The position numbers and the translations under genes were made by a program. 38,569 nt of DNA from an uncultured Eubacteriales bacterium (GTDB taxonomy: Bacteria; Bacillota; Clostridia; Oscillospirales; Oscillospiraceae): contig URGL01000019.1 of the NCBI GenBank assembly GCA_900547405.1, forward strand, positions 1 through 38,569. Reading direction: 5' to 3'. A model generated the notes under the pieces. The model searched no databases, was not told where the DNA came from, and worked only from the letters and a program-made list of their open reading frames with translations. This document shows, piece by piece, positions 14,204 to 21,255 of the stretch (position 1 is the stretch's first letter; each line of letters opens with the position of its first letter).

Positions 14204-14237
14204 AAAACCCCTGCCGCGGACACGCGGCAGGGGTTTT
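14204..14237. terminator. Strong hairpin terminator after the DivIVA-domain gene
   Basis: AAAACCCCTGCCGCG (14204-14218) pairs perfectly with CGCGGCAGGGGTTTT (14223-14237) around a GACA loop, ending in a T-run. Confidence 0.92.
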
Positions 14238-14278
14238 ATGTAAATTATGAAATCTTCTTGAACACTTTTTGAAAGCCC

Positions 14279-14306
14279 TTGATTTTGCTGGAAAAAGCTG
14301 TATAAT
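14279..14306 (+). promoter_or_regulatory. Promoter of the three-repeat lipoprotein gene
   Basis: TTGATT (14279-14284), 16 bases, TATAAT (14301-14306). The predicted transcription start falls at the beginning of the GTAAC repeats described separately, about 90 bases before the start codon. Confidence 0.75.
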
Positions 14307-14315
14307 GCTCCATTG

Positions 14316-14340
14316 GTAACATTATGTAACCGGATGTAAC
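14316..14340 (+). promoter_or_regulatory. Three GTAAC direct repeats at exact 10-bp phase (candidate operator)
   Basis: GTAAC occurs at 14316-14320, 14326-14330 and 14336-14340, each copy 10 bases after the previous, beginning about ten bases past the -10 box. The last two extend to ATGTAACC. One copy per helical turn just after the start of transcription is a layout typical of a repressor or roadblock site. Confidence 0.5.
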
Positions 14341-14403
14341 CAACTTGTGTTGATTTTTTTAGGGCGGCTCCGGCGGCTCTGTGACCATATGGAGGAAAAC
14401 CTC

Positions 14404-15600
14404 ATGAACTGTATTCGAAAGACGGCGGCGGGCACCGCGGCCATCCTGCTAAGCCTGACCATGGCAGCCTGCCATCAGACGGCCCCATCCAGTGTGACCA
14501 CCGTAGCGACCATGCCGGAATCCTCCAAGAGCACCCTGGCCGCTGTCCAGGTTCAGGGCGGCGAGGAGCTGGATAAGCTTCTGGACCAGGTGGAGGACAA
14601 CGTGTTTCCCGGCACCGCGGGGTGCAGCCTGACGGCGGTGCGTTACACGGTCAGCCTGCTGGACTGGTGCAAAACCGCCGGTGTCAGCGATACGGAGCTC
14701 CGGGCGGATTTGACTGCCTGGGTCCAGGGCAAGGACACCGTGGAGCTGGCCCGGAAATTTGAGCTGGTGATGGATGTCTACGACCAGCTCATGGGGGATA
14801 CCGCCCAGGACCTGCTGGATACCGCCGGAGTCCAGACGGATAACTATCCCTGGCCGGAATCTTGCCGACAGATGATGCAGACCATTCTGGAGGTCACCGG
14901 CGGTGTTTCCTCCACGGATAATTCCGGCCTGGACCTGATCCTGGAGGACATCCGGGACAATTGGGACGAGACTCAGGTGGGATCGACCCGTCAGGCGGTG
15001 GAATTGCTTGACTGGGCTGTGGGTTCTTCGGCTTCTGAGGAGCGGATCCGGGTCACGGTAACGGACTGGATGGAGCCCATGGGCAATGACGAGCAGAATG
15101 ACTTTGCTGTAGGTCTGGCCCGGGTGAAGCGGTTCTGCGAGCTGCTGCAGTCTGCCGAAAGGCAGAGTCTGCTGGAAAAGGCGGAGCTGGAGGACCGGCA
15201 GTGGCCGATAACGGCGCTGCAGAAGGTGGACATTATCCTGGATGCTGCCGGAGCCAAAGGGGACAGCGGCTTTTTAGGGCTTTTGAACCGGATCGCCGAT
15301 GGGCCCGAGGACCAGACTGCTCTGGCCGTGGAACTGCTGGACTGGGCCCAGACCACGGCACTGGACCGGGACGGCATATGGTACTTGGGAAAATCCTGGT
15401 CCTATGCCATGGACTCCGATACGTACAACAGCTTTCAGAATCAGATGGATTCCCTTTTAGGGCTTTGCGATCAGCTGCAGGAAAAACCGGAGCTTTTGGC
15501 GGAAAAGGGGATAGAGGAGCATACTTGGTCCCAGGAAGCTCTGGATCATATCGAGACACTGTTTCAGGCCACGGGCGACGGCACGATCTGCTACAAATAA
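14404..15600 (+). CDS. Lipoprotein made of three homologous ~110-residue repeats, unknown function
   Basis: A 398-residue protein with signal peptide and lipobox TMAAC (Cys 23). After a Ser/Thr-rich linker it holds three related units of about 110 residues, mostly helical, each marked by SLLDW or VELLDW (Trp 88, 204, 314) about 20 residues into the unit. Each is followed by a middle segment with a conserved Trp (AWVQG, DWMEP, SWSYA), an L-x-LLxxAG or L-x-EKG turn, a W (PWP, QWP, TWS) and a helix ending in TG or AAG. I recognise no known family. GGAGG lies eight bases before ATG 14404. Single-gene unit with its own promoter, upstream of a tRNA gene. Confidence 0.75.
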   Translation: MNCIRKTAAGTAAILLSLTMAACHQTAPSSVTTVATMPESSKSTLAAVQVQGGEELDKLLDQVEDNVFPGTAGCSLTAVRYTVSLLDWCKTAGVSDTELRADLTAWVQGKDTVELARKFELVMDVYDQLMGDTAQDLLDTAGVQTDNYPWPESCRQMMQTILEVTGGVSSTDNSGLDLILEDIRDNWDETQVGSTRQAVELLDWAVGSSASEERIRVTVTDWMEPMGNDEQNDFAVGLARVKRFCELLQSAERQSLLEKAELEDRQWPITALQKVDIILDAAGAKGDSGFLGLLNRIADGPEDQTALAVELLDWAQTTALDRDGIWYLGKSWSYAMDSDTYNSFQNQMDSLLGLCDQLQEKPELLAEKGIEEHTWSQEALDHIETLFQATGDGTICYK

Positions 15601-15624
15601 GAACGAACTTTGTAAAAATAATGC

Positions 15625-15653
15625 TTGACAATTTCGCTTCCAGGCGGTATAAT
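15625..15653 (+). promoter_or_regulatory. tRNA-Val(GAC) promoter
   Basis: TTGACA (15625-15630), 17 bases, TATAAT (15648-15653): a perfect consensus promoter, 34 bases before the tRNA. Confidence 0.93.
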
Positions 15654-15687
15654 ACTAACTGTTCCGATTGCGGTTCGGGAAAAATAC

Positions 15688-15764
15688 GGACGATTAGCTC
15701 AGCTGGCTAGAGCATCCGCTTGACGTGCGGAAGGTCATAGGTTCGAGTCCTATATCGTCCACCA
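15688..15764 (+). tRNA. tRNA-Val (anticodon GAC), CCA encoded
   Basis: A 77-base cloverleaf: acceptor GGACGAT / ATCGTCC, D-arm GCTC...GAGC, anticodon stem TCCGC / GCGGA around loop TTGACGT (anticodon GAC), variable AGGTC, T-arm ATAGG-TTCGAGT-CCTAT, discriminator A, encoded CCA. It reads GUC/GUU valine codons. Transcribed alone from its own promoter and followed by a terminator. Confidence 0.97.
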
Positions 15765-15770
15765 AGGACG

Positions 15771-15802
15771 AAAAACACCATCCTTCCGGATGGTGTTTTT
15801 TT
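15771..15802 (+). terminator. Terminator after tRNA-Val(GAC)
   Basis: AAAAACACCATCC (15771-15783) pairs perfectly with GGATGGTGTTTTT (15788-15800) around TTCC, then TT. It isolates the tRNA from the carboxypeptidase gene. Confidence 0.93.
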
Positions 15803-15865
15803 CGTCCCGCCAATGGTTATAGTAAAGAAGCAAGACATGATTCATCCCAACTGAGGAGACCGTCC

Positions 15866-17203
15866 ATGAAAAAAAAGACAAAGATTATCCTATCGACCCT
15901 GCTGATCCTGGTGGGGCTGGGCCTGCTGGGGACGGCGGGCTGGCTGTGGTATGATGCCAATGTGGACCGCAGCGGCTGGGAGCTGCTGGAGGACGGGAGC
16001 TACAGCTACCGGGATTTCCATGGGAAAAGCGTCACCGGCTGGCTGAGCCTGGAAGACCGGACCTGCTACTTTGATGATGAATACCGGATGGTCACCGGTT
16101 GGCAGACCATTGACGCAAAGCGGTATCACTTCGGTTCCGACGGAGTGCTGTCCCTGGGTTGGGTAGAGCTGGAGGGAAGCCGTTATTACTTTGGGGAGGA
16201 CGGGGTCCTGCGGACCGGCTGGCAGGATTTGCCCGAGGGCCGGTACTACTTTGGTACCGACGGTGCTATGACTACCTACTGGCGGGACATTGAGGGCCGC
16301 AGCTACTATTTCCTCCCAGAGGGTCCTATGGCCACCGGCTGGCAGGACCTCCCCAAGGGACGGTACTATTTCGATGAGGACGGCCATTACCTCACCGGCG
16401 CCCAAGAGATGGAGGACGGTGAACGCTATTTCCTGGAAGACGGCACCATGGTCACCGGCTGGCTGGACCTGGAAGATGGAAAATACTATTATGACCTGGA
16501 GGGCCTCAAGTGTGTCGGCTGGCAGGAGATCGAAGGAAAGTATTACTTCTTTGACGAAGACGGCCTGATGCAGACCGGCTGGCACGAGGAAGGGGAGTAC
16601 AGCTACTACCTTCAGGAGGACGGCAGTGCCGCCACAGGCCGACAGGAGCTGGAGGGTCAGGTGTATTATTTCACCCCGAAGGGCATCATGGTTGTCCTGG
16701 TCAACAAGGATAATCCCATCCCCAGCTACTATAAGACGGATGTGGTGGTGGCAGAGGACTATCACCTGATCCAGCGGGTAGCCCAGGAGCCGCTGCAAAA
16801 AATGCTGGCGGACTGCCGGGCCGCCGTGGGCTCTTGCGGATTCAACAGCTCCTACCGGACCCAGAAGGAGCAGACTGAGATCCTGGAGACCCGGACCCAG
16901 GAATATATGGATACGGGCATGACCCATCAGGAGGCCTATGAGGAGACCCTGAAGACCGTGGCCCTTCCCGGCACCAGCGAGCACCAGCTGGGCCTATCCG
17001 CGGACCTGACAGGCAAGGAGGCCAACGAGTGGCTGGCAGAGCACTGCTGGGAATATGGCTTTATCCTTCGCTATCCGGAGGGGAAGAAGGACATTACCGG
17101 CATCATCAACGAGCCCTGGCACTTCCGCTATGTGGGCACCCGGGTGTCGCTGGATATGAAGGATACGGGGCTGTGTCTGGAGGAGTATCTGGGGGCGGTA
17201 TAA
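15866..17203 (+). CDS. VanY-type D-Ala-D-Ala carboxypeptidase with twelve cell-wall-binding repeats
   Basis: A 445-residue protein: an N-terminal membrane anchor (about 7-28), twelve tandem 20-residue repeats (residues 37-276) of the form G-W-x5-(G/D)-x-Y-Y-F-x-x-D/E-G-x-x-x-T, like choline/glucan-binding repeats, and a C-terminal M15B peptidase domain. The peptidase part has FNSSYRTQKEQTEI, the zinc motif GTSEHQLGLSADL (SxHxxGxxxD) and the closing NEPWHFRYVG with the catalytic Glu and third metal His, so it should be active. VanY enzymes remove the terminal D-Ala from peptidoglycan stem peptides. The start at ATG 15866 follows GAGGAG; the open frame upstream runs through the tRNA and is not coding. 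The first repeat is the least regular. Confidence 0.92.
   Translation: MKKKTKIILSTLLILVGLGLLGTAGWLWYDANVDRSGWELLEDGSYSYRDFHGKSVTGWLSLEDRTCYFDDEYRMVTGWQTIDAKRYHFGSDGVLSLGWVELEGSRYYFGEDGVLRTGWQDLPEGRYYFGTDGAMTTYWRDIEGRSYYFLPEGPMATGWQDLPKGRYYFDEDGHYLTGAQEMEDGERYFLEDGTMVTGWLDLEDGKYYYDLEGLKCVGWQEIEGKYYFFDEDGLMQTGWHEEGEYSYYLQEDGSAATGRQELEGQVYYFTPKGIMVVLVNKDNPIPSYYKTDVVVAEDYHLIQRVAQEPLQKMLADCRAAVGSCGFNSSYRTQKEQTEILETRTQEYMDTGMTHQEAYEETLKTVALPGTSEHQLGLSADLTGKEANEWLAEHCWEYGFILRYPEGKKDITGIINEPWHFRYVGTRVSLDMKDTGLCLEEYLGAV
15974..16693 (+). repeat. Twelve 60-bp in-frame tandem repeats encoding wall-binding motifs
   Basis: Exactly 720 bases hold twelve 60-base units, each encoding one 20-residue repeat opening GW (variants YW, GA, GR in units 6, 8 and 12). 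Units 5 and 7 are most alike (GWQDLPxGRYYF). The constant unit length with no insertion or deletion is unusual for such arrays. Confidence 0.85.
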
Positions 17204-17239
17204 GGCGGTGTAATCTTCCGGCTGCGCTTGGATCCGGCC

Positions 17240-17270
17240 CCCTTTTCGAAAAAGGGACAAGGGCGTTTTT
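17240..17270 (+). terminator. Weak terminator-like hairpin after the carboxypeptidase gene
   Basis: CCCTTTT (17240-17246) pairs with AAAAGGG (17250-17256) around CGA, with GTTTTT (17265-17270) ten bases later. Short and not tightly joined to the T-run. Confidence 0.4.
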
Positions 17271-17365
17271 ACAATTTTTTTGAATGAAATGGCGGCAATG
17301 TAAACATAACGTCCTACAGCCAGATGTGAATAGAAAGTTAAATAAAAAATTATCAAAAGAGATAG

Positions 17366-17394
17366 TTGATTTTTTTGGAATATGATGCTATAAT
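17366..17394 (+). promoter_or_regulatory. Promoter of the TetR-type regulator gene
   Basis: TTGATT (17366-17371), 17 bases, TATAAT (17389-17394), 35 bases upstream of the start codon. Confidence 0.78.
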
Positions 17395-17429
17395 ACGGCC
17401 ATCTTAAAAAACTTATGAGGAGCGGTCAT

Positions 17430-17987
17430 ATGGCAGAGGATGCACGCGTCAGAAAGACAAAACAGAAATTATCGGCAGCCTTGGTAGCGCTGCTCCAAGA
17501 GAAAGCGTTCAGCGATATCACGCCTGCGCAGATTTGCGAGAAGGCCGGTATCAATCGTTCCACTTTCTATCGGAACTACAAGAACATCTTGCAGCTGAAA
17601 ACCGAGATGGAGAACAAGATCCTTGCAGGTATCCAGTGGAGCAGCCTTCCTACAGATTCCTTTAGTGCAAAGGAGAAAATTGAGGCGCAGTTGGGCTATC
17701 TCAAGGAGAATAAGGACTTATTTATGGCACTTTCCGCAACGGCTTTCCGGGAAAGTATCTTTGATAAGGTACGGGAAAGAGCCATTGAGGTTGCAAAAGA
17801 GTCTATAGATCAGGTTCCCGATGCCCCCGATGAGGAAGAATACAACAATCTGTGTGTGTTCTATATCAGCGCTGTGGTGGGCGTCGTAGAGGAATGGTTT
17901 ATGGGCGGCATGGTGCAGAGCACAGAGTCCTTGGCTTCCTTTTTGGCTCCCTGGCTCAGCGATGCAGCGGATCGGATCGGCTATTGA
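17430..17987 (+). CDS. TetR/AcrR family transcriptional regulator
   Basis: A 185-residue protein with an N-terminal TetR DNA-binding domain: KTKQKLSAALVALLQEKAFSDIT, then the HTH proper AQICEKAGINRSTFYRNYKN. The C-terminal ~120 residues are helical and would bind an unknown ligand; a hydrophobic end segment (FYISAVVGVVEEWFMGGM) is typical of the TetR_C subfamily found in many Firmicutes regulators. I chose ATG 17430, preceded by GAGGAG with seven bases of spacing, over ATG 17415 which has no ribosome site. It stands alone between a wall carboxypeptidase and spmAB, so its target is not evident. Its codons are a little more A+T-rich than those of its neighbours. Confidence 0.88.
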   Translation: MAEDARVRKTKQKLSAALVALLQEKAFSDITPAQICEKAGINRSTFYRNYKNILQLKTEMENKILAGIQWSSLPTDSFSAKEKIEAQLGYLKENKDLFMALSATAFRESIFDKVRERAIEVAKESIDQVPDAPDEEEYNNLCVFYISAVVGVVEEWFMGGMVQSTESLASFLAPWLSDAADRIGY

Positions 17988-18000
17988 TATACGATTTGGA

Positions 18001-18032
18001 AAAACACCGGGCAATCTGCCCGGTGTTTTTTT
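18001..18032 (+). terminator. Terminator after the TetR-type gene
   Basis: AAAACACCGGGCA (18001-18013) pairs perfectly with TGCCCGGTGTTTT (18017-18029) around ATC, followed by TTT. The 200 bases beyond it, up to the spmB stop, hold nothing I can name. Confidence 0.92.
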
Positions 18033-18232
18033 GCGAGAAAAGTTCACTTTATGAAACTCTTTGCCCGGCATTCCTGAGAAGATCAGGCGGTTTGAGAGGC
18101 TTAAAAAGTGTTTAAAATGATAAAAAAAGATGTAATATTTCAGGACTGACCCGGTGAAGAGCAAAAATCTGCCTGGTAAAAAGCCAAACTTTTTTGAATA
18201 AAAGACGTTTTGGACAGACAGAGACTTTTTCT

Positions 18233-18742
18233 TCAAAAAAAGAGCCGGACAGTCCAGGCGGAGGCCATGAATCCGGCCAGGTCAGCCAGCAGCGCGGCAA
18301 CCAGGCAGTAGCGGGTCTTACGGATCCCCGCGGCACCAAAATAGACGCTGACGGTGTAAAAGGTTGTTTCCGTAGAGCCAAGCATAACGGCTGTTACACG
18401 TCCGACGTGCGAATCCACTCCGTGGGTTCTGATCAGCTCTGCGCCAACGGCCAGGGCGGCACTGCCGCTGAAGGGCCGAATCAGGATCAGAGGCGCGCAT
18501 TCGGAGGGAATACCGAGGCGGGTGAGCAGGGGAGCGGTAAAATTGGTCAGCAGTTCCAAGGCCCCGGAGGCCCGGAGCAGGCCGAAGGCGGTGAGGAGCA
18601 TGACAAGGGGCGGCAGGATGGACACCATCAGCTCCAGCCCCTGAGCGCCGCCCTCCAGCAGGGCACCATAGCTGTCCCTTCGGCGGCCCAAAGCCAGGCC
18701 GGAGGAAAGCAGCAGTAGGGCCGGCACCAGGTAGTCTGTCAT
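18233..18742 (-). CDS. spmB: Spore maturation protein B
   Basis: A 169-residue membrane protein with four or five hydrophobic helices and the SpmB signatures: LEGGAQGLELMVSILPPLVM, then LILIRPFSGSAALAVGAEL, and the GSTETTFYTVSVYFGAAGI motif of the nucleoside-recognition/Gate fold. SpmA and SpmB are needed together for normal dehydration of the spore core in Bacillus. Start ATG 18742 overlaps the spmA stop by four bases, so translation is coupled. GGAGG sits only two bases before this ATG and AAAGG ten before it; a GTG nine bases upstream is a possible alternative start. Confidence 0.93.
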   Translation of the reverse strand: MTDYLVPALLLLSSGLALGRRRDSYGALLEGGAQGLELMVSILPPLVMLLTAFGLLRASGALELLTNFTAPLLTRLGIPSECAPLILIRPFSGSAALAVGAELIRTHGVDSHVGRVTAVMLGSTETTFYTVSVYFGAAGIRKTRYCLVAALLADLAGFMASAWTVRLFF

Positions 18743-19311
18743 GACCTCCACACCTTTCCCAGAAGCCCGGCGGCGGATATGCCAAGTCCGGCGGACAGGA
18801 GGCTTGTGACCCATACCGCCGGGAGAATGTCCAAGGGGGTGCCGCAGCCCAGGCCGGAGCGAAGGGCTGCCACGGTGGCAGGCAGGATCTGAATGGAGGC
18901 GGTGTTCAGCACGATCAGACGGCACAGCTCGTCCCCCGCCCGATCCGTTCCCGGCGTCTTTAGCAGCTTGGCGGCCCGGATCCCCATGGGCGTGGCGGCG
19001 TTGCCCAGACCCAGGAGATTGGCGGTGATGTTTCCGCTGAGGGCCTCCGCAAGGGCAGTGTTCTGCCTGGAGGAAGGGAAAAGGGCTCTGATGGCCGGTC
19101 CCAGCAGCCGGGACAGAAGGGAGGTGACACCCCCAAGCTCCATCAGCCGTCCTACTCCGGACCAGAGGCAAAGGCTCCCACCCATGGAGATGGCCAGCGC
19201 CACCGCCTCCCGGGCTCCTTCCATGGCGGCGGATGTCAGAGCACCGCCTTGGCCTGTGTGCAGGGCCGCGAAAATGCTGAGCAGCACCATTCCGCTCCAG
19301 ACGTATCCCAT
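18739..19311 (-). CDS. spmA: Spore maturation protein A
   Basis: A 190-residue membrane protein with the Gate/nucleoside-recognition pattern shared with SpmB: MGYVWSGMVLLSIF at the start, AISMGGSLCLWSGVGRLME, LSGNITANLLGLGNAATPMG and LIVLNTASIQILPATVAALR. Together with SpmB it acts in spore maturation, so it supports an endospore-forming host. I start it at ATG 19311, preceded by AGGTGAT; the frame is open upstream across the rsmI terminator but that part is not conserved. I see no clear vegetative promoter, which would fit a sporulation sigma factor, though no such site is called. Confidence 0.93.
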   Translation of the reverse strand: MGYVWSGMVLLSIFAALHTGQGGALTSAAMEGAREAVALAISMGGSLCLWSGVGRLMELGGVTSLLSRLLGPAIRALFPSSRQNTALAEALSGNITANLLGLGNAATPMGIRAAKLLKTPGTDRAGDELCRLIVLNTASIQILPATVAALRSGLGCGTPLDILPAVWVTSLLSAGLGISAAGLLGKVWRS

Positions 19312-19372
19312 GATCACCTGTACCGCCCCCTTTTTGAGCAGTGTATGGGACTGGGCGGAAAAAAGAACATAG

Positions 19373-19401
19373 AAAAGGCCGGTGGTTTCCTTTCCACCGG
19401 C
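19373..19401 (-). terminator. Terminator after rsmI
   Basis: Reading leftward, GCCGGTGG (19394-19401) pairs perfectly with CCACCGGC (19378-19385) around eight bases, followed by CTTTTCT. It separates rsmI from spmA. Confidence 0.75.
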
Positions 19402-19408
19402 GCATTGC

Positions 19409-20242
19409 TTATTCATCCTCCAGGGAGGCATCGTATACCACATTTTTTGGCAGATCCAGCTTGGCGGCGGCCTGCTTTACCGCATCCTTTCTGGAGAAGC
19501 CCTGAGCCATCAGGGATCTGACCAGGGCAGCGGCATCGGCGGGGGAGGCGGCCTGCTTTACCTGCTCCGGGGCACCGGCAACCACCAGGACGAACTCCCC
19601 CTTTGGAGCATCGGCCCGGTAGCGGTCCAGAGCGCCCTGCAGTGTGGTGCGGAGGACCTCCTCGTGGAGCTTTGTCAGCTCCCGGCAGAGGCTGATGGGC
19701 CGGTCCGGGCCAAAGACCTCTGCCATATCCTCCAGGGTATTCACCAGCTTGTGGGGAGCTTCGTAAAAGACCATGGTCCGGGATTCGCTTTTCAGGGAGT
19801 CCAGGTGTTCCCGGCGGCTCTTTTTCGCTGTGGACAGGAACCCCTCAAAGCAGAAGCGGCCTGTAGACTGACCGGAGATGCTTAACGCGGTGATGACGGC
19901 GCAGGGGCCGGGAATGGCGCAAACCGTGACCCCCGCCTGGGCGCATTGCCTTACCAGGTCCTCGCCTGGGTCCGAGATGGCGGGGCTTCCGGCGTCGGAT
20001 ACCAGGGCGCAGGTCTCTCCAGCCAGAATGCGATCCAGAATTTTTTCCCCCTTGAAGGATTTGTTGTGCTCGTAGTAGCTCACCAGGGGCTTTCTCAGTT
20101 CCAGGTGGTTGAGGAGCTTCAGCGTGACCCGGGTGTCCTCTGCGGCAATGAAGTCCGCGCTTTCCAGTGTGGCCTTTGCCCGGGGGGAAATGTCCCCCAG
20201 ATTGCCGATGGGGGTGGGGACCAGATATAACATGCCTGCCAT
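19409..20242 (-). CDS. rsmI: 16S rRNA (cytidine(1402)-2'-O)-methyltransferase
   Basis: A 277-residue enzyme of the tetrapyrrole methylase-like fold that 2'-O-methylates C1402 in the 16S rRNA decoding centre using SAM. It shows the family motifs LYLVPTPIGNLGDIS, IAAEDTRVTLKLL, LVSDAGSPAISDPGE, VCAIPGPCAVITALSISG and YEAPHKLVNTL. Length is usual; the C-terminus has the RKDAVKQAA helix. ATG 20242 follows AGGAGG with five bases of spacing, and that ribosome site overlaps the stop of the trmN-like gene nine bases upstream, so the two are an operon. RsmH, the partner enzyme acting on the same nucleotide, is encoded at 24256. Confidence 0.96.
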   Translation of the reverse strand: MAGMLYLVPTPIGNLGDISPRAKATLESADFIAAEDTRVTLKLLNHLELRKPLVSYYEHNKSFKGEKILDRILAGETCALVSDAGSPAISDPGEDLVRQCAQAGVTVCAIPGPCAVITALSISGQSTGRFCFEGFLSTAKKSRREHLDSLKSESRTMVFYEAPHKLVNTLEDMAEVFGPDRPISLCRELTKLHEEVLRTTLQGALDRYRADAPKGEFVLVVAGAPEQVKQAASPADAAALVRSLMAQGFSRKDAVKQAAAKLDLPKNVVYDASLEDE

Positions 20243-20251
20243 GGCAGCCTC

Positions 20252-20941
20252 CTAAATATGATAGATGGCGCGGTATTCCTCAGTCGGAATGCCGCTTTTG
20301 TCGTAAAGGGTGATCTCTTCCCAGCTCAGTCCCGGCTTCCCACCCTTGCGCAGCTGCAGCAGGATGAGACTGGGGCGCTGCCCTTCTGCGTGCCGTAGAA
20401 GCCCCAGCCGTTTGGCCTCCAGATGGAAAGGGGCGGCCAGGGCGATGATCTCTCCCAGCCGTTCTGGGCGATGGACGAGATAGAGATCTCCGCCGTATTT
20501 CAGGGCCCAGGCGGCGCTTTTCAGGAGCTCTGCCAGGGTGCAGCCGTCCTCCCGCCGGGCCAAAGGCGTTCTGTGGCTTACAGGGCCTCCGGAAAAATAG
20601 GGAGGATTGCTGACACAGAGGGAAAAGCTGCCTTGGGGGAGGGTCTCCGGTATTTGCCGCAGGTCCGCACATATACTCTCCATACGGGACTGGAGACCAT
20701 TGGCCCGGATGTTTCGTTCGGCCGCCCGGTGGGCGTGCTCCGTCAGCTCGAAGCCAGTGACGGTGCACGCCGGGTCTCTGGCACACAGCAGCACACCCAG
20801 GGTGCCGCAGCCGGAGCCCAGGTCCAGGATCTTGGCGGATCTTGGCAGTTTTATAAAGTGAGCCAGGACCATGGAGTCCGTGCTCAGGGGAAAGCCACCT
20901 GGCGGGATCTCCAGGGTAAAGCCATTAAAAAGTGTCTCCAA
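20252..20941 (-). CDS. tRNA1(Val) A37 N6-methyltransferase-like protein (TrmN6 family)
   Basis: A 229-residue class I SAM methyltransferase. SAM motif I is ILDLGSGCGTLGVLL (38-52), and the N6-adenine motif NPPY is at 112-115, marking methylation of an amino group on adenine. The N-terminus GFTLEIPPGGFPLSTDSMVL matches the TrmN6/YabB-type family, whose E. coli member modifies A37 of a valine tRNA; two tRNA-Val genes lie in this window. Start is a TTG at 20941 with AAGGAG seven bases upstream. Directly before that ribosome site stands the ferredoxin terminator. Confidence 0.88.
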   Translation of the reverse strand: METLFNGFTLEIPPGGFPLSTDSMVLAHFIKLPRSAKILDLGSGCGTLGVLLCARDPACTVTGFELTEHAHRAAERNIRANGLQSRMESICADLRQIPETLPQGSFSLCVSNPPYFSGGPVSHRTPLARREDGCTLAELLKSAAWALKYGGDLYLVHRPERLGEIIALAAPFHLEAKRLGLLRHAEGQRPSLILLQLRKGGKPGLSWEEITLYDKSGIPTEEYRAIYHI

Positions 20942-20955
20942 AGAAACGCTCCTTT

Positions 20956-20989
20956 AAAAAATCGGCCCGCGCGAAAGACGCGCAGGCCG
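20956..20989 (-). terminator. Ferredoxin terminator abutting the trmN-like ribosome site
   Basis: Reading leftward, CGGCCTGCGCG (20979-20989) pairs with CGCGCGGGCCG (20963-20973) with one mismatch around a five-base loop, then ATTTTTT. The next bases (AAAGGAG) are the ribosome site of the trmN-like gene, so that gene either uses read-through or a promoter I cannot see. Confidence 0.85.
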
Positions 20990-21004
20990 AGTGTGTGCGA
21001 AGAC

Positions 21005-21175
21005 TTAGCCTTCCTCGATAGCTTCGGCGGGGCACTGGTCGGCGCAGGAGCCGCAGCTGACGCAGACATCGGGATTGATGACGTACTTGTCCTCACCCTC
21101 GGAGATAGCCTCGACGGGGCACTGCTCAGCGCAGGAACCGCACTTCACGCAAGCATCGGTGATCTGATAAGCCAT
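21005..21175 (-). CDS. 2[4Fe-4S] ferredoxin
   Basis: A 56-residue clostridial-type ferredoxin with two cluster motifs, CVKCGSCAEQCP and CVSCGSCADQCP, each CxxCxxCxxxCP, related by internal duplication. It is a low-potential one-electron carrier for anaerobic metabolism (for instance pyruvate:ferredoxin oxidoreductase or hydrogenase), located in the cytoplasm. ATG 21175 follows AGGAGG with seven bases of spacing; the open frame further upstream crosses the promoter and is not coding. A single-gene unit with its own promoter, palindrome and terminator, divergent from the clpC-type gene. Confidence 0.96.
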   Translation of the reverse strand: MAYQITDACVKCGSCAEQCPVEAISEGEDKYVINPDVCVSCGSCADQCPAEAIEEG

Positions 21176-21205
21176 GAAAACACCTCCTATAGTTTTTTCA
21201 AGTGC

Positions 21206-21222
21206 TGCATTCGGCGAATGCA
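21206..21222. promoter_or_regulatory. 17-bp perfect palindrome at the ferredoxin transcription start
   Basis: TGCATTCG (21206-21213) and CGAATGCA (21215-21222) form a perfect inverted repeat around one base. It begins at about +1 of the predicted ferredoxin transcript, in the right place for a repressor site; as RNA it could also form a tight 5' hairpin. Confidence 0.5.
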
Positions 21223-21227
21223 CCTTT

Positions 21228-21255
21228 ATTCTAGCATGGAATCCCAAAAATGCAA
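21228..21255 (-). promoter_or_regulatory. Ferredoxin promoter
   Basis: Reading leftward, TTGCAT (21250-21255), 16 bases, TAGAAT (21228-21233), about 50 bases upstream of the start codon. Confidence 0.6.

Noticed and set aside
15725..15865. N-terminal extension of the VanY-type protein
   Set aside because: The frame passes through the tRNA-Val gene and its terminator; ATG 15866 has a good ribosome site and starts the membrane anchor.
15974..16693. Possible CRISPR array (regular 60-base units)
   Set aside because: The units are coding, in frame and diverged, with no separate constant repeat and variable spacer. They encode wall-binding motifs.
18033..18232. 200-base gap after the TetR-type terminator
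   Set aside because: Searched for small genes, tRNA, hairpins and promoters; only A+T-rich sequence without a supported feature.
18743..19405. In-frame extension of spmB reaching 390 codons
   Set aside because: It lies out of frame across spmA. SpmB has a normal length from ATG 18742.
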